DNA of 19,094 bases, from assembly GCA_903868375.1 (NCBI GenBank), contig CAIPVD010000162.1, positions 1 to 19,094 on the forward strand, given 5' to 3'. The notes beneath the pieces are model-generated. The model had not been told where the DNA came from and searched no databases. It saw only the letters and a program-made list of their open reading frames with translations. Below, piece after piece: positions 1 through 7,358 of the stretch. The stretch is from an uncultured delta proteobacterium (lineage in GTDB: Bacteria > UBA10199 > GCA-002796325 > 1-14-0-20-49-13). Made by a program: the position numbers and the translations under genes. Within the stretch, counting starts at the first letter, position 1, and every line of letters begins with the position of its first letter.

Positions 1-277
1 CCATAATATCGAGCTGCGGGAGCGTATTCGGGTCAAAATGCAGATACGGTTTTAAGACCGGGATGTCGAACTTTTTGGAATTGAAGCCGATAACGAGCGG
101 GGCCTCTAGCAAACGTTTTTCAAGTTTGTCGAGATTCGCCTCTTCGATGGCTTCGTACTCGCCGGTTCGATAATCATAGACGCCGGCAACAGTTACGCCG
201 AGCGCTTCGTATTTGTCCCGCCCGCCAACTTCGTCGAACGTGAACTTCGTCTCTAGATCAAGCACGATAATGTTCAT
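1..277 (-). CDS. Predicted 3'-5' exonuclease, DEDD/RNase H-like fold (5' part only)
   Basis: The gene starts with ATG at 277 and runs leftward off the window; 92 codons are visible. The protein opens with a short strand and the motif DLET (D7, E9), the Exo I motif of DEDD exonucleases. A second motif, GFNSKKFDIP (residues 64-73, with N66 and D71), matches Exo II. The later motif carrying the last catalytic Asp lies outside the window. Members of this fold remove 3' nucleotides from DNA or RNA using two metal ions; the substrate cannot be told from this part. No strong Shine-Dalgarno is seen. It is divergent from the Sel1-repeat gene, with a gap of about 110 bases. It could equally be the nuclease domain of a larger protein such as a helicase fusion, since the C-terminus is missing. 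Confidence 0.7.
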   Translation of the reverse strand, partial: MNIIVLDLETKFTFDEVGGRDKYEALGVTVAGVYDYRTGEYEAIEEANLDKLEKRLLEAPLVIGFNSKKFDIPVLKPYLHFDPNTLPQLDIM

Positions 278-376
278 GGAGATAAGCTATAAAGCAACTT
301 GGAGCCGATAGAAAGCAAAAAATCCACTCTTTTTGTAGCATATTTTAGGCGCTCTTGATAAACTCGGTCAAAATTC

Positions 377-382
377 AGGAGG
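377..382 (+). promoter_or_regulatory. Shine-Dalgarno that fixes the start of the Sel1 lipoprotein
   Basis: A perfect AGGAGG lies five bases before the ATG at 388. The frame is open further upstream to a TTG at 355, but that start has no ribosome site and would put a charged stretch before the lipoprotein signal, so 388 is preferred. Confidence 0.85.
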
Positions 383-387
383 AAAAA

Positions 388-1287
388 ATGAAGAAAATTA
401 CCGTTCTCTTTGTGGTTTTTTGTATGTTCGTTATCCTGCCAGGTTGTGCAAAGAAACACTCCAAGTTGTGCGTCTCAAATAAGTGTCTCCAGAAAATAAC
501 CGAAAGCGGCAGCGCAGCCCAGCAGAATGACTTGGGAGTAATGTACGAACTGGGCGACCGTGTCCCTCAAGACATGAAAAAGTCGACAGAACTTTATATG
601 AGCGCCGCAAATAAAGAATTTGCAGAGGCTCAATTCAACCTTGGAAGAGCATACGAACTAGGCCAAGGCATCGATAAGGACTATAAAAAAGCTCTTAAGT
701 GGTACAAAATATCTGCCGATAATGGATATGCCTCCGCACAGATAAATATGGGCGTGGCCTATGAAACTGGAAATAAGATACTTCGCAAAAACTATAAAGC
801 CTTTGAATGGTACATAAAGGCGGCTATCCAAGGCAATCCGGAGGCGGAAACCGATATCGGCATTGCATATATCAAGGGTAAGGGAGTCAAAAGAAACCCT
901 CAAAAAGCGATCGAATGGTTTTACAAGGCCGCGAGCCTTGGTCTTCCCCGCGGATATTACAACCTTGGAATGATGTATTATATGGGTGACGGGATAAAAC
1001 AAGATTCTACCGAAGCGGTGAAGTGGTTCATTAAGGCGGCAGAATTAGATTATGGGAAAAGTCAGTTCATCTTAGGGCTCTTGTATTCTCTTGGAGACGG
1101 CATTCAGTTGGACAATGTTAAGGCCTATATGTGGATGACGCTCGTTTCCGGTAGACAGCCGCATTCGGAAGAAGATCTGAACTTGATCGCTAATGAAATG
1201 ACAAAAGATGAGATCGCAAAGGCCAAAAAGCTGGCAAACAAGTGGCGCTCAAAGCATCCGTTAAACCCGTCGTCATATTCGTCCTAG
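388..1287 (+). CDS. Sel1-repeat lipoprotein
   Basis: The product is 299 residues long. It starts with a lipoprotein signal peptide: MKK, a hydrophobic core, and the lipobox LPGC near residue 20, so it should be lipid-anchored in the periplasm. The rest is about six Sel1-like repeats of roughly 36 residues. Each has the pattern A-x-x-x-LG-x-x-YxxGxGvxxDxxKAxxWyxkAA; examples are NLGRAYELGQGI and NLGMMYYMGDGI. Such alpha-solenoids usually bind proteins, often in envelope signalling or assembly; no catalytic residues are expected. The last repeat (KAYMWMTLV) is followed by a basic C-terminal tail. The gene stands alone: it is divergent from the exonuclease and closed by a probable terminator before tolC. 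The partner protein is unknown. Confidence 0.85.
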   Translation: MKKITVLFVVFCMFVILPGCAKKHSKLCVSNKCLQKITESGSAAQQNDLGVMYELGDRVPQDMKKSTELYMSAANKEFAEAQFNLGRAYELGQGIDKDYKKALKWYKISADNGYASAQINMGVAYETGNKILRKNYKAFEWYIKAAIQGNPEAETDIGIAYIKGKGVKRNPQKAIEWFYKAASLGLPRGYYNLGMMYYMGDGIKQDSTEAVKWFIKAAELDYGKSQFILGLLYSLGDGIQLDNVKAYMWMTLVSGRQPHSEEDLNLIANEMTKDEIAKAKKLANKWRSKHPLNPSSYSS

Positions 1288-1294
1288 CTTCCGT

Positions 1295-1319
1295 GGTGAA
1301 CGAATATTCGCCTTTATTT
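1295..1319 (+). terminator. Probable rho-independent terminator of the Sel1 gene
   Basis: Seven bases after the stop codon, GGTGAA (1295-1300) pairs with TTCGCC (1307-1312) around a six-base loop, with one G-U pair. The stem is followed at once by TTTATTT (1313-1319). The stem is short and the T tract is interrupted once, so confidence is moderate. Confidence 0.4.
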
Positions 1320-1335
1320 ACAAGTACAAATAGTA

Positions 1336-1341
1336 TATAAA
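1336..1341 (+). promoter_or_regulatory. Candidate -10 box for the exporter operon
   Basis: TATAAA sits 11 bases before the tolC ATG at 1353, within the sequence TAGTATATAAAC. Transcription would begin around 1348, leaving a leader of only a few bases and no Shine-Dalgarno. No convincing -35 hexamer is seen at 17-18 bases (TTTATT at 1313). The element resembles the TAGTATAAAC before the NADH dehydrogenase gene. Confidence 0.4.
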
Positions 1342-1352
1342 CTGTTCCACTA

Positions 1353-2675
1353 ATGCGTGTAAAATTCCCGTTAATTTTAGGTATTGTTTCACTTATTTTT
1401 TCATCTAGTGTTTTTTCCGGAGAACTTCGAAATATTTCGTTCAAAGACGCCGAAAAAATGGCGATCAAAAATTCTCCACAGATAATCGCGCAACAACACA
1501 TTGTCAGCTCCGCATATGAACAGGCAAGCGCTACGAACGTGCAAAGGCTCCCGACGCTGGGCTTTAACGCGCAGAGTACGTTCGTTTCAAAGATAGGCCG
1601 GATCGATATCCCAGAGCTAGGATTGAGTAAGGAAGTCGGTTCCCACGTGAACTGGTCGGTAGGGCCAACCATTAACTTCGTTGTTTGGGATACGGGCAAC
1701 ATCCTCAACAAGGCAAAAAGCCTTAAGAAATCCGCCGAGGCGCAAGGCAACACACTAGATTACGATAAAAGGCAGGTACTTCTTTCCGCACGCGCCTCGT
1801 ACGTTGGCGTTCAGCTTGCCAAAGAACAGGTGCGGCTCGTGAAAGATGCGCTTGTCCTTGCAAAGGCGCAATATAATTATATCGCCGACAGAAAGAAGAT
1901 AGGAACCGGAGACGATCTCGACCTAACCGTGGCGCATCAGGAGATGAGCGACCGGGAAAAGGATTTAGACGAGGCTGAAGGCGCACTGGCCGCGTCTAAA
2001 CGAGCGCTTGTCGCTTCGCTTGGAATTGAAGATGAGATCGAAAAGGCCGACGAAGTAGATGTCGATCCGATAGATGGCGTTTTAAACCAGCTTCTGCCAA
2101 GATCTTCCACCGCGTTCGATGCAGAGGCGCATCCGCAGGTAAAGGCACTTGCAAACATGGGCGCATCTTCGAAGCTTGCCGCAAGAAGCACACTAGCCGG
2201 ATATTTTCCTAAAGTCACACTTCAGGGAAGCGCCGGTTATCAATATCCAAACTTAGGCGAGAACGTGGTTATCCAGCAAAATAGCTTAACGCTTGGGCTG
2301 CAGATGCCAATATTCGAATGGGGTTCGATAAATAAATCGGCGCAGAGCCAAAAATTCCAGGCGAAGGCGGCGGATGAACAGCGGCGCCAGTCGATGATCG
2401 ACCTAACGCGCGACGTTTCCGAAACCCGCGATTGGATCGGGACATATAAAAAGCTGCAAGATGCGAACAAAAAAGTGGTGAAAGATGCCGTCGATGTGGC
2501 CAGGCTCACCTTCGATTCCTACAAGGCCGGGCGAGTTATATTTTTAGATGTTCAAAGGGCCAACGTAAAGGCGCTAACGGCAAAGGTCGATTCTGCGCGT
2601 AACGATGCGAACCTTGCGGCGCAGATATCGAAGCTATTGGCACTTACGGTCGATGAAGGGGGAGAGGATGAGTAA
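1353..2675 (+). CDS. TolC-family outer-membrane channel protein
   Basis: The product is 440 residues long, close to the usual TolC length. An N-terminal signal peptide (hydrophobic residues about 4-20, ending SVFSG) is followed by two homologous halves of long helices and beta strands. Typical features are the early segment SFKDAEKMAIKNSPQI, a first-half strand with the pattern GPTINFVVWDTG, and the matching second-half strand SLTLGLQMPIFEWGS followed by a helical region rich in Ala, Gln and Lys. This duplicated pattern is the hallmark of outer-membrane efflux proteins. The trimer should form a beta-barrel in the outer membrane and an alpha-tunnel in the periplasm, giving the exit duct for the adaptor and ABC complex encoded next. 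The next gene starts inside its last codons (8-nt overlap), which argues for co-translation. No Shine-Dalgarno precedes the ATG. Confidence 0.9.
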   Translation: MRVKFPLILGIVSLIFSSSVFSGELRNISFKDAEKMAIKNSPQIIAQQHIVSSAYEQASATNVQRLPTLGFNAQSTFVSKIGRIDIPELGLSKEVGSHVNWSVGPTINFVVWDTGNILNKAKSLKKSAEAQGNTLDYDKRQVLLSARASYVGVQLAKEQVRLVKDALVLAKAQYNYIADRKKIGTGDDLDLTVAHQEMSDREKDLDEAEGALAASKRALVASLGIEDEIEKADEVDVDPIDGVLNQLLPRSSTAFDAEAHPQVKALANMGASSKLAARSTLAGYFPKVTLQGSAGYQYPNLGENVVIQQNSLTLGLQMPIFEWGSINKSAQSQKFQAKAADEQRRQSMIDLTRDVSETRDWIGTYKKLQDANKKVVKDAVDVARLTFDSYKAGRVIFLDVQRANVKALTAKVDSARNDANLAAQISKLLALTVDEGGEDE

Positions 2676-3435
2676 GATAAAGGAACTTGTAGACAAGGTC
2701 CGCCCAAATATCAGGAAAAAGCATATCCTGATCGCGTTGTTATTGATCGGCACTATCATCTACTTCGTCTATCCAAGCAACGAATCGATATATGTAGGAA
2801 CTATTGAAGTGACCGAAGTCGATGTGGCACCTCGAGTTTCGTCTCAAATTGCAGAGCGCTTAATAGATGAAGGAGCAACCGTTAAGGCCGGCCAGGTCCT
2901 GTATAAACTGACGTGCGAAAACTATAACGTCGATTATAGCAAGGCATTTAACGACTTTGACCGCGCCAAAAAATTGCTCGCCAGTGGCAACATGTCGCCT
3001 GAACAATACGATTCCTACAAGAAGGTGTTTGATAACGCGAGGCTTAACGTTGATTGGTGCACGATCCCAGCCCCGATAGATGGAACGATACTCACAAAAT
3101 TTCACGAAGCCGGCGAATATGTAAATCCCGGCACGAAACTTATGGCGATGGGCGACCTGAACGACGTATGGGCGTATGTCTATGTCGACCAGCCGCTACT
3201 TGTCAGCCTCTCGATCGGCCAAGACGTAACTGGCGTATTGCCGGAGCTTCATGGTAAAAAGATAGCGGGAAAGATAATTCACATAAAGGACGAAGCGGAA
3301 TTCACGCCGAAGAACGTTCAGACGAGAAAAGAACGGACGCGCCTCGTTTACGGTATAAAGATCCAGTTCGACAACAGCGAAAAGTTATTAAAGCCCGGCA
3401 TGCCTATAGAGGTCAGGTTCACAAAACTAAAATAG
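2668..3435 (+). CDS. HlyD/YbhG-like periplasmic adaptor (membrane fusion protein)
   Basis: The product is 255 residues from the ATG at 2668, which has GGGGGAGAGG just upstream and overlaps the tolC stop by 8 nt. The open frame extends further upstream inside tolC, but that part is unlikely to be used. Order: a cytoplasmic basic tail, one membrane anchor (about 20-35), a lipoyl half-domain (VAPRVSSQIAERLIDEGATV), a short helical hairpin (about 85-128), the second lipoyl half (TIPAPIDGTI, 132-141), then the beta-barrel domain ending in the LLKPGMPIEVRF strand. The hairpin is about 45 residues, much shorter than in AcrA or YbhG, and two cysteines (C83, C131) flank its base. The protein should bridge the permeases to the TolC channel. 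Assignment as an adaptor is secure; the cargo is unknown. Confidence 0.88.
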   Translation: MSKIKELVDKVRPNIRKKHILIALLLIGTIIYFVYPSNESIYVGTIEVTEVDVAPRVSSQIAERLIDEGATVKAGQVLYKLTCENYNVDYSKAFNDFDRAKKLLASGNMSPEQYDSYKKVFDNARLNVDWCTIPAPIDGTILTKFHEAGEYVNPGTKLMAMGDLNDVWAYVYVDQPLLVSLSIGQDVTGVLPELHGKKIAGKIIHIKDEAEFTPKNVQTRKERTRLVYGIKIQFDNSEKLLKPGMPIEVRFTKLK

Positions 3436-3454
3436 CGGGGGCATAAGGACCAAC

Positions 3455-4177
3455 ATGCCTGTTTCGGTAAATCTCACAAACGTTTCCAAGTCCATCGGCA
3501 AGAAGAAAGTGCTGGATGATATCTCTATCAACTTCACCGCCGGCCGGCTGCACGGGCTCATCGGAAGCGAAGGAGCCGGCAAGACAACTCTCATTCGCGT
3601 CATCATGGAACTTCTTCGCCACGACGCGGGCGAAATAACGTGGTTCGAAGACGGTGCCAGAAAAGATTTCTCCGAGCTTCGCGAAAAGATATCGTATATG
3701 CCAGGGACACAGAGCTTATATCCCGACCTATCTATAGATGAGCACCTAACATTTTTCAGCGACCTTTACAGACTGCCCAAGGAAGAGTTCGCCGAACAAA
3801 AAGAGCGGCTGTTAAAGATCACGCGCCTGGAAAAATTTTTGGAGCGTCGCGCCCGCGAACTATCGGGCGGCATGTACAAGAAGCTGGGCCTTATGTGTGC
3901 CCTGCTCCAGCGTCCGAAGGTCTTGCTGCTCGATGAACCGACGAACGGCGTCGATCCGATAAGCCGGCGCGAATTTTGGGAGATGCTCTACAGCCTGGCC
4001 GCAGAAAAGATACTCATTATAATTTCAACCGCCTACATGGACGAGGCGGAAAGATGCCACGAGGCGCATCTTTTGGACGCGGGCAAACATTTGGTAAGCG
4101 GCGAGCCTAGAAAATTGTTGGCAGATGCCGGAGTTTCGAGTTTTGACGAGTTCTACATCAAGCGGAGCGCTAAATGA
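3455..4177 (+). CDS. ABC transporter ATPase, N-half equivalent of YbhF (degenerate site)
   Basis: The product is a 240-residue nucleotide-binding domain. Walker A is GSEGAGKTT (37-45), the signature is LSGGM (136-140), Walker B is VLLLDE (156-161) and the D-loop is GVDP. Two usual catalytic helpers are missing: the Q-loop position reads YMPG (G84 instead of Gln), and the switch histidine is replaced in STAYMDEAE (A193). Family knowledge: the first domain of E. coli YbhF, as I remember it, also lacks the histidine (STSY). The gene follows the adaptor by 19 bases with AAGGA before the ATG, and its stop overlaps the next ATPase start (ATGA). It should pair with that ATPase as a heterodimer on the cytoplasmic face of the ABC-2 permeases. 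Confidence 0.9.
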   Translation: MPVSVNLTNVSKSIGKKKVLDDISINFTAGRLHGLIGSEGAGKTTLIRVIMELLRHDAGEITWFEDGARKDFSELREKISYMPGTQSLYPDLSIDEHLTFFSDLYRLPKEEFAEQKERLLKITRLEKFLERRARELSGGMYKKLGLMCALLQRPKVLLLDEPTNGVDPISRREFWEMLYSLAAEKILIIISTAYMDEAERCHEAHLLDAGKHLVSGEPRKLLADAGVSSFDEFYIKRSAK

Positions 4178-5097
4178 ACGAATTCGCGGTGACAACAAAA
4201 GACCTGGTCGTCGAGTTCGGAAAGTTCCGAGCTGTGGACCGAGTTACGTTCAACGTGGCCAAAGGCGAGATATTCGGATTTCTTGGCGCGAACGGCGCCG
4301 GCAAGACAACTACGATACGCGTCCTTTGCGGCCTTCTCTCTCCAACATCTGGCGAAGTGCGCGTGGCAGGTTTCGATCCGCTTACGGAACCTATGTCGGT
4401 AAAATCGCAGGTCGGTTACATGTCCCAAAAGTTCACGCTCTACCGCGATATGACGATCGGCGAGAACCTGAACTTCGCCGGAAAACTGCGGCGCATCGAA
4501 GACGAAAAAATTGGCCCACGAATAAAAGAGCTGATCGACTTCATCGAACTCGATTCACCGCTGAACACGATGGTAAGCGATCTTCCAGCCGGCGTTCTGC
4601 AGCAAGTTGCGCTTGTTTCGGCAACGATCCATGATCCGGAGATAGTCTTTTTAGACGAGCCGACCGCCGGCGTCACACCGCACGCGCGTTCCAGATTCTG
4701 GGAGTTGATCGGGCTGCTCTCCAAAAAGGGAAAGACGGTATTTGTCACAACGCATTACATGGACGAGGCGGAACAGTGCAACCGCGTGGCGCTCATGCGT
4801 GCGGGCGAACTAATCGCGTTGGGCTCGCCGGAAGAACTCAAGGTTTCTACGTTCCCCGACCCGATATTCGAGATAACGCCCGCCACGGTTCAGCCGGATG
4901 GCTGGGCAGATAAGCTGCACTCGCAACCTTTCATCATATCGCTTCAGACGTTCGGCATGCATTATCACGCGCAGGTGAAAGCGGCCGATGAATTCGAACG
5001 TTACGTCAAAAAAGAACTCGCCGGTTTTTCGGCGCGAAAGATAAAGCCTTCGCTTGAAGACGTCTTCATCCAGTTGGTTGAGGGAAAGGACAGATGA
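4174..5097 (+). CDS. ABC transporter ATPase, C-half equivalent of YbhF
   Basis: The product is 307 residues long. Walker A is GANGAGKTT (38-46), the Q-loop Gln is present in GYMSQKF (Q85), Walker B is IVFLDE (157-162), and the switch His is present in TTHYMDEAE (H194). The signature is altered to LPAGV (137-141) instead of LSGGQ, and the D-loop reads GVTPH with Thr for the usual Asp. The last 90 residues form the accessory C-terminal domain common in ABC-2 exporters, ending with the typical EDVFIQLVEG segment. It is linked by ATGA overlaps to both the preceding ATPase and the following permease. In E. coli the two halves are one protein (YbhF); here they are separate genes. Confidence 0.92.
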   Translation: MNEFAVTTKDLVVEFGKFRAVDRVTFNVAKGEIFGFLGANGAGKTTTIRVLCGLLSPTSGEVRVAGFDPLTEPMSVKSQVGYMSQKFTLYRDMTIGENLNFAGKLRRIEDEKIGPRIKELIDFIELDSPLNTMVSDLPAGVLQQVALVSATIHDPEIVFLDEPTAGVTPHARSRFWELIGLLSKKGKTVFVTTHYMDEAEQCNRVALMRAGELIALGSPEELKVSTFPDPIFEITPATVQPDGWADKLHSQPFIISLQTFGMHYHAQVKAADEFERYVKKELAGFSARKIKPSLEDVFIQLVEGKDR

Positions 5098-6230
5098 TAA
5101 GGCGCGAATTCAAATTCAGGCGCGCACGCGCTATCGCACGAAAAGAGGTCATGCATATCCTGCGTGACCCCTTCACGATGATAGTTGCACTCGTCATCCC
5201 CGTATTTCTTACCATCATGTTCGGCTTTGCAATAGACTTCGACATGAAGGACGTTCACTTGGCCGTTTTCGACAGCGACGTCAGCCAAACCTCGCGCGAC
5301 ACATATCGCACGTTTATTAATTCAGAATATTTTGAAATAGCGAAGATAGATCCCTTAATAAAAGATCCGACGCTGCCGCTTTCGCGCGAGCAGGCGAAGA
5401 TATCGCTGGTCATTCCTCACGGTTTCGAGCAGGATTTAATGAACGGCAGAGGCGCACGGGCTCAAGTCCTGGTAGATGGCGCCGACAATTCTTCCGCAGG
5501 TCTTATCGTAGGCTACGTAAGCGGCATCCTTCAAAGGCTCAACCAGGATTATCTAAAGGCGGAGGGGATAGTCCCTCCAAAGAACGTCGGCATGACCACA
5601 AGATATCTCTTCAATCCGGAACAGACCAGTTCATGGTTCATCGTCCCTGGATTATCTACGGTGATACTCGCGATACTTTCCATTCTTTTGACGTCGCTGA
5701 CCATCGCGCGCGAATGGGAGACGGGCTCCATGGAGCTTCTCCTTTCAACACCGGCAAGGCCGGCGGAAATCATACTTGGCAAGATGCTTCCTTATATCTT
5801 CTTAGGCTTCGTCGCCATGTCGTTCATATATCTTGCCGCTCGACTCGTTTTCGGAATTCCGTTCACCGGCAGTTATTTAGCTTACATAGCGGCAAGCCTC
5901 CTATTTATCGGGAACTATCTATCGATGGGGCTTTTCATTTCCATAGTAGCCAAGAATCAGCAGGTGGCGATGCAGATGAGCATCCTTGCGGGATACATGC
6001 CTTCGATACTTCTTTCCGGTTTCATATTTTCGATCGAGAACATGGACAGGTTCTGGAGAATATTCACGATGATACTTCCGGCGCGGTGGTACATGACCAT
6101 ATGCCGCGCATGTTATCTTAAGGGAGCCGGTTTTGCCGATCTGATCGTCCCCTTTGCGGCGCTAATTATTCTTGGGACATTTTTGTTCACGGCCGCGGTT
6201 AAGAAATTCAAGGGGACGCTGGAGAAATAG
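5094..6230 (+). CDS. ABC-2 type permease (YbhS-like)
   Basis: The product is 378 residues long. It has an N-terminal amphipathic part with the family motif RKEVMHILRDPFT, then a first membrane segment (about 28-47), a large periplasmic domain (about 48-180), and five further hydrophobic segments (about 185-365). The cytoplasmic coupling stretch REWETGSMELLLSTPA after the second membrane segment is characteristic of ABC-2 exporters and contacts the ATPases. It forms a heterodimeric channel with the permease encoded immediately downstream. The start overlaps the ATPase stop as ATGA and the stop codon directly abuts the next ATG. The family carries drugs, polysaccharides, ions or lipids, so the cargo cannot be named from sequence. 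Confidence 0.9.
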   Translation: MIRREFKFRRARAIARKEVMHILRDPFTMIVALVIPVFLTIMFGFAIDFDMKDVHLAVFDSDVSQTSRDTYRTFINSEYFEIAKIDPLIKDPTLPLSREQAKISLVIPHGFEQDLMNGRGARAQVLVDGADNSSAGLIVGYVSGILQRLNQDYLKAEGIVPPKNVGMTTRYLFNPEQTSSWFIVPGLSTVILAILSILLTSLTIAREWETGSMELLLSTPARPAEIILGKMLPYIFLGFVAMSFIYLAARLVFGIPFTGSYLAYIAASLLFIGNYLSMGLFISIVAKNQQVAMQMSILAGYMPSILLSGFIFSIENMDRFWRIFTMILPARWYMTICRACYLKGAGFADLIVPFAALIILGTFLFTAAVKKFKGTLEK

Positions 6231-7337
6231 ATGTTCAAACTTATTCGTGCATTCATAAAGAAGGAACTCATCCAGGCGCTGCGCGACCCTAAGATGAAGT
6301 TCCTTTTGTTCGCACCGCCGATAATCCAGATGACGGTCTTCGGCCTGGCGCTCGAGAACGAAGTAAAGAACATAAATTTCTATGCGCGGCCCATGATGAG
6401 CGATCCGCTCTTTACCGACATTTCCCGCGATGCAACCGCAAGCGGCTGGTTCATACCCGTTACCGGCAACGAGGCGGCGCAAGGCGAAAGCATAGATAAA
6501 TTCGCGAGCGGCAGCATCGAAACCGCACTCTATGCCCCCGAAGGCGGCGTTACACAATCCTTCGAACGTGGGAACGGGCGAATAGACGCCGTGATAGATG
6601 GATCGAACCTTATTCGCGCGCGTGGAATAAATAATTATCTTCAGACCATAATCTTGAATTCTGTGAACGACCGGCTTGGAACGCCGGCAAAAACGCCAAT
6701 CGAGTTTTCAGTTAGCCTTCTTTATAATCCCGAAATGGTCACGGCGTACAACCTGGTACCCGGCGTTTTGTGCATGCTGATGTGCATTATAACGATCATG
6801 ATGACGAGCATGTCTCTTGCGAAAGAAAAAGAGATCGGCACGTTCGAAATGCTGATATCTGCGCCGGTCACGGTGACAGAGATACTCCTTGGAAAGACGA
6901 TCCCATACATTCTCATCGGCTGCGTAAATCTGCCGCTCGTCTTCTTCGTTGCCGTGGCAGGATTCAAGGTGCCGATGCGCGGTTCATATTTCTGGCTCGC
7001 CATTTCAACGCTCTTCTTCCTTATAACGACGGTGAGCATCGGAACAATGATATCCACGATAGCCAAAAACCAGCAGCAGGCGATGATGGGCGGTTTCATA
7101 TTCATCCTCCCCGCAATATTACTTTCTGGCATCATGTATCCGATAGACAGCATGCCGTTCGTCCTAAAGATAGTTGCGGCGTTCGACCCGCTTAAATATT
7201 ACAGCACGCTGCTGCGCAACATCATGCTAAAAGGCGGCGACTATCATGTGGTATTCGAGAACGTAGGCGCACTTTTAGTAATTTCCGCCGTATCGGTAAC
7301 TACCGCCTTCAAACGGTTCCGATTGCAACTTGGATAA
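6231..7337 (+). CDS. ABC-2 type permease (YbhR-like)
   Basis: The product is 368 residues and is paralogous to the preceding permease. The amphipathic entry motif KKELIQALRDPKMKF is followed by one membrane segment, a periplasmic domain of roughly 130 residues, and five more hydrophobic segments. The coupling motif KEKEIGTFEMLISAPV lies after the second membrane segment. A KNQQQA turn (KNQQVA in the partner) lies in the second half of both, a sign of common ancestry. The ATG follows the previous stop with no gap, so translation is probably coupled. It is the last gene of the exporter operon: 21 bases later the NADH dehydrogenase begins with its own promoter-like sequence and no Shine-Dalgarno. 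Confidence 0.9.
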   Translation: MFKLIRAFIKKELIQALRDPKMKFLLFAPPIIQMTVFGLALENEVKNINFYARPMMSDPLFTDISRDATASGWFIPVTGNEAAQGESIDKFASGSIETALYAPEGGVTQSFERGNGRIDAVIDGSNLIRARGINNYLQTIILNSVNDRLGTPAKTPIEFSVSLLYNPEMVTAYNLVPGVLCMLMCIITIMMTSMSLAKEKEIGTFEMLISAPVTVTEILLGKTIPYILIGCVNLPLVFFVAVAGFKVPMRGSYFWLAISTLFFLITTVSIGTMISTIAKNQQQAMMGGFIFILPAILLSGIMYPIDSMPFVLKIVAAFDPLKYYSTLLRNIMLKGGDYHVVFENVGALLVISAVSVTTAFKRFRLQLG

Positions 7338-7352
7338 ATTCTGTAGTATAAA
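7323..7352 (+). promoter_or_regulatory. Predicted leaderless promoter of the NADH dehydrogenase gene
   Basis: TTGCAA (7323-7328) and TATAAA (7347-7352) are 18 bases apart, each 4 to 5 of 6 to the sigma-70 consensus. The ATG at 7359 lies seven bases after the -10 box, where transcription would be expected to start. The -35 overlaps the last codons of the upstream permease. There is no Shine-Dalgarno. Confidence 0.5.
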
Positions 7353-7358
7353 CCCACC

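Noticed and set aside
355..387. TTG at 355 as the start of the Sel1 lipoprotein
   Set aside because: The ATG at 388 has a perfect Shine-Dalgarno and opens directly into a lipoprotein signal peptide.
1190..1753. 187-codon minus-strand frame opposite the Sel1 and tolC genes
   Set aside because: It covers the ends of two well-supported genes and the gap between them, and its sequence has no family pattern or ribosome site.
3455..5097. A frameshift that split one fused YbhF ATPase into two genes
   Set aside because: The two ATPases meet at a clean ATGA stop-start overlap and each has a complete domain, so the split is a normal gene arrangement.
6722..7195. Long frames on both strands inside the second permease gene
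   Set aside because: They mirror a membrane-protein gene; the His/Asp-rich or Met/Ile-rich content is a frame artefact.
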